Shown piece by piece: positions 48,895 through 57,490 of a stretch of DNA of 64,000 nucleotides. Each line of letters starts with the position of its first letter. Positions within the stretch are counted from its first letter, which is position 1. A model generated the notes under the pieces. It searched no databases. It saw only the letters and a program-made list of their open reading frames with translations, and had not been told where the DNA came from. Where the stretch lies: the NCBI GenBank assembly GCA_030648155.1, contig JAUSIK010000016.1, forward strand, positions 243,607 to 307,606, given 5' to 3'. The translations under genes and the position numbers were made by a program. Source of the stretch: Nanobdellota archaeon. GTDB taxonomy: Archaea > Nanobdellota > Nanobdellia > Pacearchaeales > GW2011-AR1.

Positions 48895-49602
48895 TTAAGC
48901 TCGTCCTTTAAGAAAAGCCTGCCTTTTATCTTCTGGAAATTTTTCAATTGCATACCTTAAAGATGTTCTAGGCATTGTCTTATAATGTTTATTGAGAAAA
49001 GTAATGAGTACTGCCTGGTTTCTTTTTCCTATTTCCCTTAACATCCAACCTACTGCTTTTTGTATTAAATCATGTTTATCTTGGAGAAGAATTTCGGCTA
49101 TTTTAATGGTATTTTCAAATGAATTATTTTTTATGAAATGAAATGTTGCAATTATGGAAATTCTCCTTTCCCAGATATTTTCTGATTTTGATAATTCATA
49201 AAGTATATCTTTTGATTTATCATTAAGATAATGCCCTACTATTTTATCTGCTGAAAGATCTACTAAATCCCAATTATTTATTTTAGAGGTATTAGATAAA
49301 TAAAAAGAATATATTTTTTCTCTTTCTGGTTCACTAGCTTTTTGATAATTATTTACTAATATTAAAAGTGCAATAAGTCTCTCTTCGTGGATTTTGGATT
49401 TCAATAGAATGTTTATATCTTCAAAAGAAATCAGGCAGTATTTTTTGGCTAAAATTCTTGATTGAGGGACTGTCAATCCAATAAAAATATCGCCTTCGCC
49501 ATACTCGCCTGGTTTTGTTTTAAAAAAACCCTGCATTACTTTTGCTTTTGCTGGATTTTCTAGAGATTTTATTTCTTTTATTAAAGTTCTTAATGAATTC
49601 AT
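48895..49602 (-). CDS. DNA alkylation repair protein (AlkD-like HEAT)
   Basis: KAKVMQGFFKTKPGEYGEGDIFIGLTVPQSR; KAVGWMLREIGKRN. Confidence 0.88.
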   Translation of the reverse strand: MNSLRTLIKEIKSLENPAKAKVMQGFFKTKPGEYGEGDIFIGLTVPQSRILAKKYCLISFEDINILLKSKIHEERLIALLILVNNYQKASEPEREKIYSFYLSNTSKINNWDLVDLSADKIVGHYLNDKSKDILYELSKSENIWERRISIIATFHFIKNNSFENTIKIAEILLQDKHDLIQKAVGWMLREIGKRNQAVLITFLNKHYKTMPRTSLRYAIEKFPEDKRQAFLKGRA

Positions 49603-49610
49603 ATTGAAAA

Positions 49611-50093
49611 TTATATCTTGCTTTTTAATATCTTTTCTATTATACTTGTTGTTGAATAACCTTCTTCAAAAGGGAAATTTTTGAATTTTCCATCCCATTT
49701 TTTTAAAAGAAATTGCTCTTCTTTAATTCTTTCAGGAATGAAAGAGCCTCCCTTTACATGAATATGGGGTTGAATATTTTCTAGAAGGTTTAATGGGGTG
49801 TCGTCATTAAATATAGTAATGTAATCCACTGATTCTAATGCTGAAAGCATTATTGACCTGTCATTTTCGTTTTGTATTGGTCTTGATGGGCCTTTTAATT
49901 TTTTAACAGAAATGTCTGAATTTAATAATACAATTAATATATCTCCTTCAAATTTTGCTTTTTCTAGCAAATTAATGTGTGCTGGATGCAATATATCAAA
50001 AGAGCCGTTTGTAGTTACGATTGTTTTTCCTTTTTGCTTTAATGTTTTAGATATTTGAGATATTTCTTCAAGAGATTTTAGTTTGGATGGCAT
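49611..50093 (-). CDS. RfaE/HldE-type nucleotidyltransferase
   Basis: TTNGSFDILHPAHINLLEKAK; RPIQNENDRSIMLSALESVDYITIF. Confidence 0.88.
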   Translation of the reverse strand: MPSKLKSLEEISQISKTLKQKGKTIVTTNGSFDILHPAHINLLEKAKFEGDILIVLLNSDISVKKLKGPSRPIQNENDRSIMLSALESVDYITIFNDDTPLNLLENIQPHIHVKGGSFIPERIKEEQFLLKKWDGKFKNFPFEEGYSTTSIIEKILKSKI

Positions 50094-50139
50094 TTATTAA
50101 GAAGAAGGACAATCTTAATAAAATTAATTATTATTAGAG

Positions 50140-50811
50140 TTATTCAGTTTTAGGCAAAATCCCATATCCTGAAGCTGGCCAATCATCTTCTGATGCTGCT
50201 TCAGGATAAAAGTAAATACTGCCTTTACGATAGCATGGGTAGAACCTACGTGGTTGGGTTAAACCATAATGCCTATGTTCCATGCTCCAACCTGCACGGG
50301 ATAATCCATAACGAGTTGTTTTAATTTCCCCATATTTTTTCGCTCCATCAACTCCAGCAAGAGCCAGTACAACTTCATCTTCACTAGATTTAGAAACCGT
50401 TTTTTGTCCCCATTTGATAAATCTAACTTTTTTATCTTCTGAGGCTAATTTTTTTTCTAAATCAACCCTATCCATTTTTATAGCTCTATGGAAGATAGAC
50501 CCTTCAACTTGTGGATGATCTTCAATATATACTCCTTCCTTTGGAAGAAATAAAATTCCTGTGTAGGCCCATATTCCTAGATCATTTGATAAAGCGATAA
50601 TTTCTTTAGAAAACTTTTCTTCTGGATTTTTCCAAGCATGATCTATAAGGGAAATTACTTCTGAAAATACGGGCGTTATAAGACCAGAAGATTCTATTTG
50701 TTTTTTTACTTCAAAATAAGAACCCTCATTCATAGGTCTCTGGCAAAAAAGAATTTGAATATCTAAATGTGAAATTGATTTTGCGTTTTCTCTTGAAAGA
50801 GTTTCATTCAT
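50140..50811 (-). CDS. Hypothetical protein
   Basis: 223 aa ORF. Confidence 0.5.
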   Translation of the reverse strand: MNETLSRENAKSISHLDIQILFCQRPMNEGSYFEVKKQIESSGLITPVFSEVISLIDHAWKNPEEKFSKEIIALSNDLGIWAYTGILFLPKEGVYIEDHPQVEGSIFHRAIKMDRVDLEKKLASEDKKVRFIKWGQKTVSKSSEDEVVLALAGVDGAKKYGEIKTTRYGLSRAGWSMEHRHYGLTQPRRFYPCYRKGSIYFYPEAASEDDWPASGYGILPKTE

Positions 50812-50877
50812 ATTTTTTTAAATAATAAAGGGTATTTAAAGTTTATAGGCGAAAATTTACTATTTATTGATAGAAAA

Positions 50878-51414
50878 TTATTTCTTCAAAGCCATTCTAT
50901 GATAACTTTCTTCCTTCTTTTTGCTTAGATGCTTTTGAGCTTTTGCATCTAATTTAGCTTCTTTTGCGTGAAGTTCTGCTACTGCGATTTCCTTTTCCTT
51001 TTCTTCCTTCTTTTCTGAACTCGCTTCTGATGTTTTTGGCTCTTCGGTTTTTGGAGTCATTTTTGGAGTTTCTTTTTTGTCTTCTTTTTTATGCAATCTA
51101 TCTAATTTTGCTTTATGGAATTTTACTCTCTGCGGTAATTCTACAAATTCCACTTTAACTATGTCTCCTTCTTTTATTGCTTTTATTTTTACCTTTGATG
51201 GAGGATGCCTTCTGCCTCGAAACCATATTTCGTTATTAAGAAATACATCTAACTTTACTTTGTTTACATCTCTATCTGCAACTTTCATATGCTTTGCTAC
51301 AAATTCCTTTATTGCTTTGATAGCTTTTCTGCCCCTTTCGTATTGGGCTGCTTTTAACCAGACCTTTCTAAGAGGAATAGTATATTCTCTTTCTTGTATT
51401 TTACTTTCTGCCAT
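50878..51414 (-). CDS. rpl31e: Ribosomal protein L31e with long charged C-terminal extension
   Basis: REYTIPLRKVWLKAAQYERGRKAIKAIKEFVAKHMK; 80+ aa K/E-rich tail. Confidence 0.85.
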   Translation of the reverse strand: MAESKIQEREYTIPLRKVWLKAAQYERGRKAIKAIKEFVAKHMKVADRDVNKVKLDVFLNNEIWFRGRRHPPSKVKIKAIKEGDIVKVEFVELPQRVKFHKAKLDRLHKKEDKKETPKMTPKTEEPKTSEASSEKKEEKEKEIAVAELHAKEAKLDAKAQKHLSKKKEESYHRMALKK

Positions 51415-51415
51415 T

Positions 51416-51616
51416 TTAACCTAGATGCTGCTTATGGGCTCTTCTCGGCTTTATCTTTAATTTAGTTCTTCTCCAATGCCTTCTATGCTTGGTAATTTGA
51501 GATGGATGGACTTTTTTTCCTGGACCGAATCTTCTAACAACTGCCCAAAACGGAGCCCATTGTGTATGCCTTGTCTCTACTCCAAGATGGATTTTTTTAG
51601 TGTATGAGTGAGTCAT
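51416..51616 (-). CDS. rpl39e: Ribosomal protein L39e
   Basis: APFWAVVRRFGPGKKVHPSQITKHRRHWRRTKLKI. Confidence 0.85.
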   Translation of the reverse strand: MTHSYTKKIHLGVETRHTQWAPFWAVVRRFGPGKKVHPSQITKHRRHWRRTKLKIKPRRAHKQHLG

Positions 51617-52023
51617 TTCGCAACCTCTTCTAAAAATGATCTGCCTTTTTCTGTTAGTTTTCTTCCTGCTTTTTTTTCCTTTGATTTTTCTAAAAATCCT
51701 GCTTTTTCCGCTTGCTGTAAAATAGAACGGATTATTTTTCCACCTGATCTTCTGAATTCAGCAGGTTTAACACCCCTATCTTTTCTGCCGCCATATCTTG
51801 TTCTTAACCTTTGTACCCCTACTGTGCCTCTGATATAAATTTGCCTTAGTATACTTGCAGACCTTTTATACCAAAAATCCGGCTCGACAATTGGCCTTAC
51901 TTTATGAGTTGAACTTTTGACAAATGCAGACCATTCTGGAGCTGTAAATTCAGAAATATTTTTTAAGGCTAATGCTAGGGCTTTGTTATATTTATCTGGG
52001 TGAATTGTTCTTATATCTGCCAT
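51613..52023 (-). CDS. rps19e: Ribosomal protein S19e
   Basis: WYKRSASILRQIYIRGTVGVQRLRTRYGGRKDRGVKP. Confidence 0.95.
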   Translation of the reverse strand: MADIRTIHPDKYNKALALALKNISEFTAPEWSAFVKSSTHKVRPIVEPDFWYKRSASILRQIYIRGTVGVQRLRTRYGGRKDRGVKPAEFRRSGGKIIRSILQQAEKAGFLEKSKEKKAGRKLTEKGRSFLEEVAK

Positions 52024-52075
52024 ATTAGTTGCTTAATGTGAGTAAAAATCAAGCCTTATAAAGATTTCCTTTGTA

Positions 52076-52123
52076 AATCTTTATTCCATTCAACTTCTAA
52101 CTTTAACAAAAAGTTGAAGTTAT
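52076..52123 (-). repeat. Intergenic hairpin repeat copy 1
   Basis: AATCTTTATTCCATTCAACTT...AAAGTTGAAGTTAT; 21 + 14 nt identical to 62887..62924. Confidence 0.75.
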
Positions 52124-52389
52124 AAAGATTTCTCTTTAAGGATTTTCTTTGGCTTGGAAGATCTTTTTTTTAGAATTATAGTAAAACCTATAATTTTATA
52201 ATTGCAGTGATAATTTATTTTTTTAACAATTTCATTGGCCATTTCCAGAACCTTTTGTTTATCTCTTTCAGAGGATTTTAGAACAGAGATCCTTATTTGA
52301 TCATGGGTTTTTAAGCTTAGATTTAATGAGTCTATGACTCCTTCTGTAAGGCCATTTTTCCCTATCTGGAATCTTGATTCGAACATCAT
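52120..52389 (-). CDS. YhbY/CRM-domain RNA-binding protein
   Basis: FQIGKNGLTEGVIDSLNLSLKTHDQIRISVL. Confidence 0.85.
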   Translation of the reverse strand: MMFESRFQIGKNGLTEGVIDSLNLSLKTHDQIRISVLKSSERDKQKVLEMANEIVKKINYHCNYKIIGFTIILKKRSSKPKKILKEKSL

Positions 52390-52970
52390 TTTTTAATACT
52401 CAAACCTCCGGCTGGAAGAGCGTTTAACAACTCTTGCTGATTAAGAGACTCTTCTACTGCTATTTGGATTTTAGGAAGAATAAAAGACTTATCTATTTTT
52501 CCTGGAGATAAATGAAGTATAATATCTTTTTTTGATTTGACCGATATTGGCGGGACTGCCCTTAATTTTTTGTTTTGTTTTGTTAATACTAGACTTAAAG
52601 TAACTGTAATGCGTTTTATTTCTCCCTTTACTCCCCAGGTCCCTATTTTCATTTTAGAAACTTTGTATAAACTTGATAATTTGAATATATCTACGGAAGT
52701 TTGCTTTTTCTTAGATTTCCAGGCTTGGCTAAAACAGGCAGTAAAGATAGCGCCTTCTTTGATATCTACTTCAGAAATTTCATTTGCTTCTGCTAAAATA
52801 AAAGAAAATGGGCTTCCAGGCTCGGTTGTGTGCAGTGCTTGGAGATCGTTTTTTTGCTCTTTTAGCTTTCTAATTAACTGCTCATTCTGCTCTGCGTTTT
52901 TTCCTCCAACTACAAGTTTTCCGGAGGAGGTATAAAACCAACGATATTTTAGATAATCTTTAAATTCCAT
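52386..52970 (-). CDS. Standalone NFACT-R (DUF814) domain protein
   Basis: YRWFYTSSGKLVVGGKNAEQNEQLIRK; GAIFTACFSQAWKSKK. Confidence 0.85.
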   Translation of the reverse strand: MEFKDYLKYRWFYTSSGKLVVGGKNAEQNEQLIRKLKEQKNDLQALHTTEPGSPFSFILAEANEISEVDIKEGAIFTACFSQAWKSKKKQTSVDIFKLSSLYKVSKMKIGTWGVKGEIKRITVTLSLVLTKQNKKLRAVPPISVKSKKDIILHLSPGKIDKSFILPKIQIAVEESLNQQELLNALPAGGLSIKK

Positions 52971-53127
52971 AAAAATTAAGAGAAAACAGGGTTTTTAAGG
53001 GTATTTGTTTGAGTTAGAGAAAAATATAAGATTGGAGGGAGGGATTGTTTTAGGTTAATCCAATATACTAGAATTGCAAGATATAAAATTTAGAAAAATT
53101 TAATAATAAGTATTAATTAAAACTATT

Positions 53128-53481
53128 ATGAAGTGGAGAAATTTAGCTCCTGGATTAATAAGACAAAGAGTAATTATAGAATGTACTACAAAAAGAATTG
53201 TTGAACCAGAACAAATAACATCTTACTTGAAAGGATTAGCTAAAGTGACTATGATGGAAGTATTGTCAGAACCTAGGGCTTATAGTGGTCATGATATGGG
53301 TTATGGGGGTTGGATACATTGGAATTCTTCTAGTGCTTCTGTTTATAGTTATCCGACAAATCCCCCATTATTTACAGTTGACTGTTATATCTGCAAACCT
53401 TTTTCAGCAAAAGAAGCAGCGGAATTTACAAAAAGATATTTTAATTCTTTTGAGATGGTCTATAAAGAAGTAAAGGTGTAA
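53128..53481 (+). CDS. Hypothetical protein
   Basis: 117 aa ORF. Confidence 0.45.
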   Translation: MKWRNLAPGLIRQRVIIECTTKRIVEPEQITSYLKGLAKVTMMEVLSEPRAYSGHDMGYGGWIHWNSSSASVYSYPTNPPLFTVDCYICKPFSAKEAAEFTKRYFNSFEMVYKEVKV

Positions 53482-53507
53482 TTTGTAAAAATATTTATTC
53501 TAATAAA

Positions 53508-54089
53508 TCAAAACAAACCTTTAGATTCTATTTTTACAAAGAAACTTAAATCAGCGTAAGGAGAGTTTGGAGATTCACCTTTATCCGACCTGTAAATTAA
53601 TATTCTATATTTAGTTTCACATAGAGGTGAATCTTCCGGCACAACTACTTTAATTCTTTCTGCATCAACTTCACCAGGACGAACTGACAACGATCCTGAA
53701 CCAAATTTAATCCATTTTTCTGCTGTTTCTTTGGAGACTCCGCAATTTTCTTTAATCTGCGGATCATCGAGTATTGTAGTATATTGGAAATTCTGAGAGC
53801 CTATAGCACCTCGTTCTGTATTTTTAACTCCGAATGCTACGCCAAATTCAGAACCTTGTTTCACCTTCGCCGTACTTTCGGTTAACTTAAGAATTGCCCT
53901 TTCAGAATCATCAACAAATAAATTTTTTATTTCCTCTTTGACTTTTTCATTAATATCATCCACATTTTCTGTAGCCCCTCGGAATATGCCTCTTATTAAA
54001 ACAAGTCCTAAAATAAGCATAGTCATTGCAAGAACAATAATAACGACAGTGCCTATTGAAAGCTCTACAGCACCTTTTTTATTAACCAT
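53508..54089 (-). CDS. TM-anchored pilin-like/secreted protein
   Basis: KKGAVELSIGTVVIIVLAMTMLILGLVLI. Confidence 0.55.
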   Translation of the reverse strand: MVNKKGAVELSIGTVVIIVLAMTMLILGLVLIRGIFRGATENVDDINEKVKEEIKNLFVDDSERAILKLTESTAKVKQGSEFGVAFGVKNTERGAIGSQNFQYTTILDDPQIKENCGVSKETAEKWIKFGSGSLSVRPGEVDAERIKVVVPEDSPLCETKYRILIYRSDKGESPNSPYADLSFFVKIESKGLF

Positions 54090-54438
54090 ACTGATTTACA
54101 ACTCCCTGCTGATTTAGATATTGGAGTATATCTTCACAACCTGGAAGAGTTGGATCTTGCATACATGACTGCACTAATCTAGTTACCTCTTTAAAGGTTG
54201 CAATTATAAACCAGGCTATTCCTACAGACAATATGATTCCAAGTATTGATAATATGATCCCGGCTAATGCCCATTTTGTATTGTGCCTTTTTTTCTGAAT
54301 TAATCCGAAGATAATTCCTAGAATCCCTAGTATTATACTTGGTACGATCGTAAAAAATAAAATTAGACTTAGAAGACCTAAAATTAAAGATGCTACACCG
54401 AATTCGTTATTTCCTGTTCTTACTTCCTCTTTTGACAT
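54082..54438 (-). CDS. DUF4190-like membrane protein
   Basis: GVASLILGLLSLILFFTIVPSIILGILGIIFGLIQKKRHNTKWALAGIILSILGII. Confidence 0.65.
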   Translation of the reverse strand: MSKEEVRTGNNEFGVASLILGLLSLILFFTIVPSIILGILGIIFGLIQKKRHNTKWALAGIILSILGIILSVGIAWFIIATFKEVTRLVQSCMQDPTLPGCEDILQYLNQQGVVNQYG

Positions 54439-54737
54439 GTATAAAGTTAGATAAAGAGTTTTATAAATGTTATGTCGAAGAAAGTAGCTTTAGATGAAGG
54501 CTAATAATTCAGAGCATCACAAACTCTACTCCGAAATTATTAGCTTAAATATTTATCTCCTCTTTTCTGTTTATTCTTAGTTGTTGACTTATATAAATAT
54601 TATGTAAATTTTTTTTTCTGATTAAATTAATTAATGAATAATGTTTTAATCAAAAATATTGAAAGTTTTTTAGTTTGTTTAAAGTTAAATAAAATTTTAA
54701 AATTTAATAAATAAAAAAATAATTAAGAGTATAGTTG

Positions 54738-54833
54738 TTATCTTTTTCTTTTTTTCTTAGAAGACTTCTTTTTTTTAGATGTTCTAGCTCTTGATGTGCT
54801 TTTTCTAGAAGTCTTTCTTTTTTTTGCTGGCAT
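54738..54833 (-). CDS. 31-aa poly-basic protein
   Basis: Hand translation MPAKKRKTSRKSTSRARTSKKKKSSKKKRKR*. Confidence 0.55.
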   Translation of the reverse strand: MPAKKRKTSRKSTSRARTSKKKKSSKKKRKR

Positions 54834-55165
54834 TTTTTGTACCTCTTTTATGTTTTAATATATACTTTCAATTATATAAATCTTATGATAAATGCATTCG
54901 GAATTGAAATATTAAATTTTTTGGTTAATTTTAACCGACGATAAAATAATTAATAATTTTTTGTAAATTAATTTATTTTCATTTATTAATTATTTATATA
55001 AAATTATTCCTAGTGGAGTCATTTGCAAAGTAATCGTGATTTAATCGTTGAAAGTTTTGTTATTGAAATAATTCAAATCTTTTGGTTGGTTAAGAAAAGA
55101 TGCTCGTCGTAAAATTCTGACACTTTAATAACAATATTTAATAATTCAATAATATTCAATCTTTC

Positions 55166-55564
55166 ATGAGCTTGACTGAACTTTCTGAGGCATATGAAAT
55201 TGGGAGAATACAGCCAGTGTATTTTGATGGCAGGGCTATTTCACTTAATGTTCTTAAAAATAGAATTGCTGCAGATTTGCTTGATAAGGAGGTAATACTT
55301 ATGGGATATCCTTTAGAGGTAAGGCTTATTGCCTTTGATTCTTTTGGTAGAGATTATTTTGATAAAAATTCCTTTATATATTTCTTAGATAGAAAAATAA
55401 TACCGATATATGAAAATTTGTATGATATAAATATTCTGCTTAAAATTAATTTGGCTAAAAGCAGTATGATTGGTTATTCTGATTCCCCTTGGGAAGATTC
55501 TGCATATTATGTTCTGGAGGAATATACATCAAGTATTTTCAGCCCAATTTATGACGATTGTTAA
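55166..55564 (+). CDS. Hypothetical protein
   Basis: 132 aa ORF. Confidence 0.5.
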   Translation: MSLTELSEAYEIGRIQPVYFDGRAISLNVLKNRIAADLLDKEVILMGYPLEVRLIAFDSFGRDYFDKNSFIYFLDRKIIPIYENLYDINILLKINLAKSSMIGYSDSPWEDSAYYVLEEYTSSIFSPIYDDC

Positions 55565-55572
55565 TAAATATT

Positions 55573-55588
55573 GAAATGGGAGTGGAGG
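55573..55588 (-). repeat. Exact 16-nt copy of tRNA-Phe 3' end and flank (GAAATGGGAGTGGAGG on +)
   Basis: Identical to 55667..55682. Confidence 0.85.
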
Positions 55589-55666
55589 TACTCACAGAGT
55601 GATCTCCGTGGTAACTGCAACATTTACATGATTGCAGTGAATCGAACTTTTCGATTCCTTAATTAA
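55589..55666 (-). ncRNA. Hairpin array between tRNA-Phe and duplicated 3' end
   Basis: On minus: GAATCGAA-AAG-TTCGATTC; ACTGCAA..TTGCAGT; CACGGAG-ATCA-CTCTGTG. Confidence 0.4.
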
Positions 55667-55671
55667 GAAAT

Positions 55672-55742
55672 GGGAGTGGAGGGAATCGAACCCCCGACAG
55701 CACGAGCTTCAGTCGTGTGCTCTCCCACTGAGCTACACTCCC
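55672..55742 (-). tRNA. tRNA-Phe(GAA)
   Basis: GGGAGTG/CACTCCC acceptor; CACGA-CTGAAGC-TCGTG anticodon arm; TTCGATT T loop. Confidence 0.93.
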
Positions 55743-55854
55743 ATGAAAATTAGAGATAGAGAAGGCTTTTAAATGTTTTTGGAAGTTTAAAAATCAGAGA
55801 AATAATTAAATATATAGGAAAGATATAATTTATAGGCATAGGTTATGTTTACAA

Positions 55855-56223
55855 ATGAGAAGCTTAAATAATATTATTGACGAGATTGCTAACGAGGTAG
55901 CTGAAGTAGACTTAAAAAAAAGTCCTTTTACTAAAATAGAAAGATTGAGGGAAAGTTCATATAAACAAGATCTGGATATGGGTGACCTTGGAAAAACAAG
56001 GTTAGAATTCAACGTTGTACTTGATAGAAAGATTATGGATAAACCAACATATATTTTTAGTGTTGAGTTTCCTAGTTTCTATGCTTTATGGATTGAAAAT
56101 CCGGACATAGATGAGGAGGAAGCAATTTCTAAATATGGGGAACTTTGTAATAAATTGTCGAGAAAAGATTATAGAGTTAACATTAACAGAGATGGAATGT
56201 TAAACTTTGAGCTACTAGTTTAA
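55855..56223 (+). CDS. Hypothetical protein
   Basis: 122 aa ORF. Confidence 0.5.
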   Translation: MRSLNNIIDEIANEVAEVDLKKSPFTKIERLRESSYKQDLDMGDLGKTRLEFNVVLDRKIMDKPTYIFSVEFPSFYALWIENPDIDEEEAISKYGELCNKLSRKDYRVNINRDGMLNFELLV

Positions 56224-56228
56224 AAAAT

Positions 56229-56540
56229 GTGAGTCGGGCATAGGCCAGATTTTGTCAAACTTCGTTTAGCGAACAGTTTGCGCTGATATCTGTCTAAGCG
56301 AGCGGCTTGGGCTCTTGCATCAGCGAAGTCAGCCGTTTCATCATTTCCCTTTCTTCTTAGTTCGCCTCAGGGTTCATTACTCTGAAAGGGCTGTGTCGTT
56401 TCTGTTCTGGAGCTTTCTCTCACGAGAATCTGAATTTCTTCAGATCGCTTTTATTGATGTCCGGACCTTCCTCAGCATGAGAATTCATTACAACTCTCTC
56501 CAATTTAATGGAACATGCCGTGATCAGCTGCCCAACTCAC
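56229..56540 (-). ncRNA. rnpB: RNase P RNA
   Basis: On minus: P1 GTGAGTTGGGC/GCCCGACTCAC; GAGGAAGGTCCGGAC; ACAGAAACGACACAGCCC; GACAAAATCTGGCCTATGCCC. Confidence 0.92.
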
Positions 56541-56583
56541 AAAAATAGTGGTAAAACAGAGTTTATAAAGTTTGGGTTTAATC

Positions 56584-56937
56584 TTATACATTTAGAATTT
56601 TACTCTGGAGGTCTCTTTTTTTATCTTCTAATAAGCAGACACTAATATACTCTTTACCTCTTTCGCCTCCGATTTCTACATTTGCCCTATAATAACTGCT
56701 TTTATTGTTAATTGAAAATGCACCTACTCTATTTTTATCGTTATATTCTATGCATTCTTTTATAGAATCAATTAACCTATCTTCGTGATATTCAGACATT
56801 GGTAGAAGCGGTGAATCAATTGTTTTTTTAGTGAGATATATTCTATTTTTTTCTCTTGTTCTATCAATTGTTAATTGACTTGCTTGATCCTGTATTGCTT
56901 GATTAAGAACTGAAATCAATATACCATGTTTCGACAT
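56584..56937 (-). CDS. Hypothetical protein
   Basis: 117 aa ORF. Confidence 0.5.
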   Translation of the reverse strand: MSKHGILISVLNQAIQDQASQLTIDRTREKNRIYLTKKTIDSPLLPMSEYHEDRLIDSIKECIEYNDKNRVGAFSINNKSSYYRANVEIGGERGKEYISVCLLEDKKRDLQSKILNV

Positions 56938-57008
56938 TCTACTTACAAATAAATTTTATTTATATATATTGCGGTTGTAATGAATATTTTTATAAAGTGC
57001 TGTAAACT

Positions 57009-57488
57009 ATGATTACAATGAAAAAAGAGGCTGGTAAAGGCGAGGGAAATAATGAGAGACTATTCGGGTGGGGATTTTTAATTTTAGCAGGTTTATTTAT
57101 CGTTATAGGAATGGTGTTTTATGTTTCATTAAGTATAATAAAATCAGGAAGCATACTTGGAATTGGAAATGGTGCTGTTGCATTTTCTCCAGGGGAGGGT
57201 GATGATTTTAGTTTTGGAATCAAGGAAGGGATTTTCGCAGTTGTGTTCGGATTATTTATGGCCGGTTTTTTGATATGGGCTAAATCAATTATAATAAAGA
57301 ATGCTTATTTAGGAGCAATAATTGGAATTATTGGCTCTTTAATGATAGGATATGGATTTTATCTTCAATATAGAGGCCCTTTCTCTACAGGATTTATGAC
57401 TGCCACTGGATTGGTTGTTTTAATTTATATTGGAATGAACTTTTTTAGTCATAAGAATCAAGAAGTTTATGATGAAGAAGACGATTAA
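57009..57488 (+). CDS. Membrane protein
   Basis: Four predicted TM segments. Confidence 0.6.
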   Translation: MITMKKEAGKGEGNNERLFGWGFLILAGLFIVIGMVFYVSLSIIKSGSILGIGNGAVAFSPGEGDDFSFGIKEGIFAVVFGLFMAGFLIWAKSIIIKNAYLGAIIGIIGSLMIGYGFYLQYRGPFSTGFMTATGLVVLIYIGMNFFSHKNQEVYDEEDD

Positions 57489-57490
57489 AA

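Noticed and set aside
55589-55666. Second tRNA or tRNA pseudogene next to tRNA-Phe (contains TTCGATTC)
   Set aside because: The TTCGATTC is half of a perfect hairpin GAATCGAA-AAG-TTCGATTC; no cloverleaf can be drawn
56315-56548. 77-aa plus-strand ORF
   Set aside because: Lies entirely antisense within RNase P RNA
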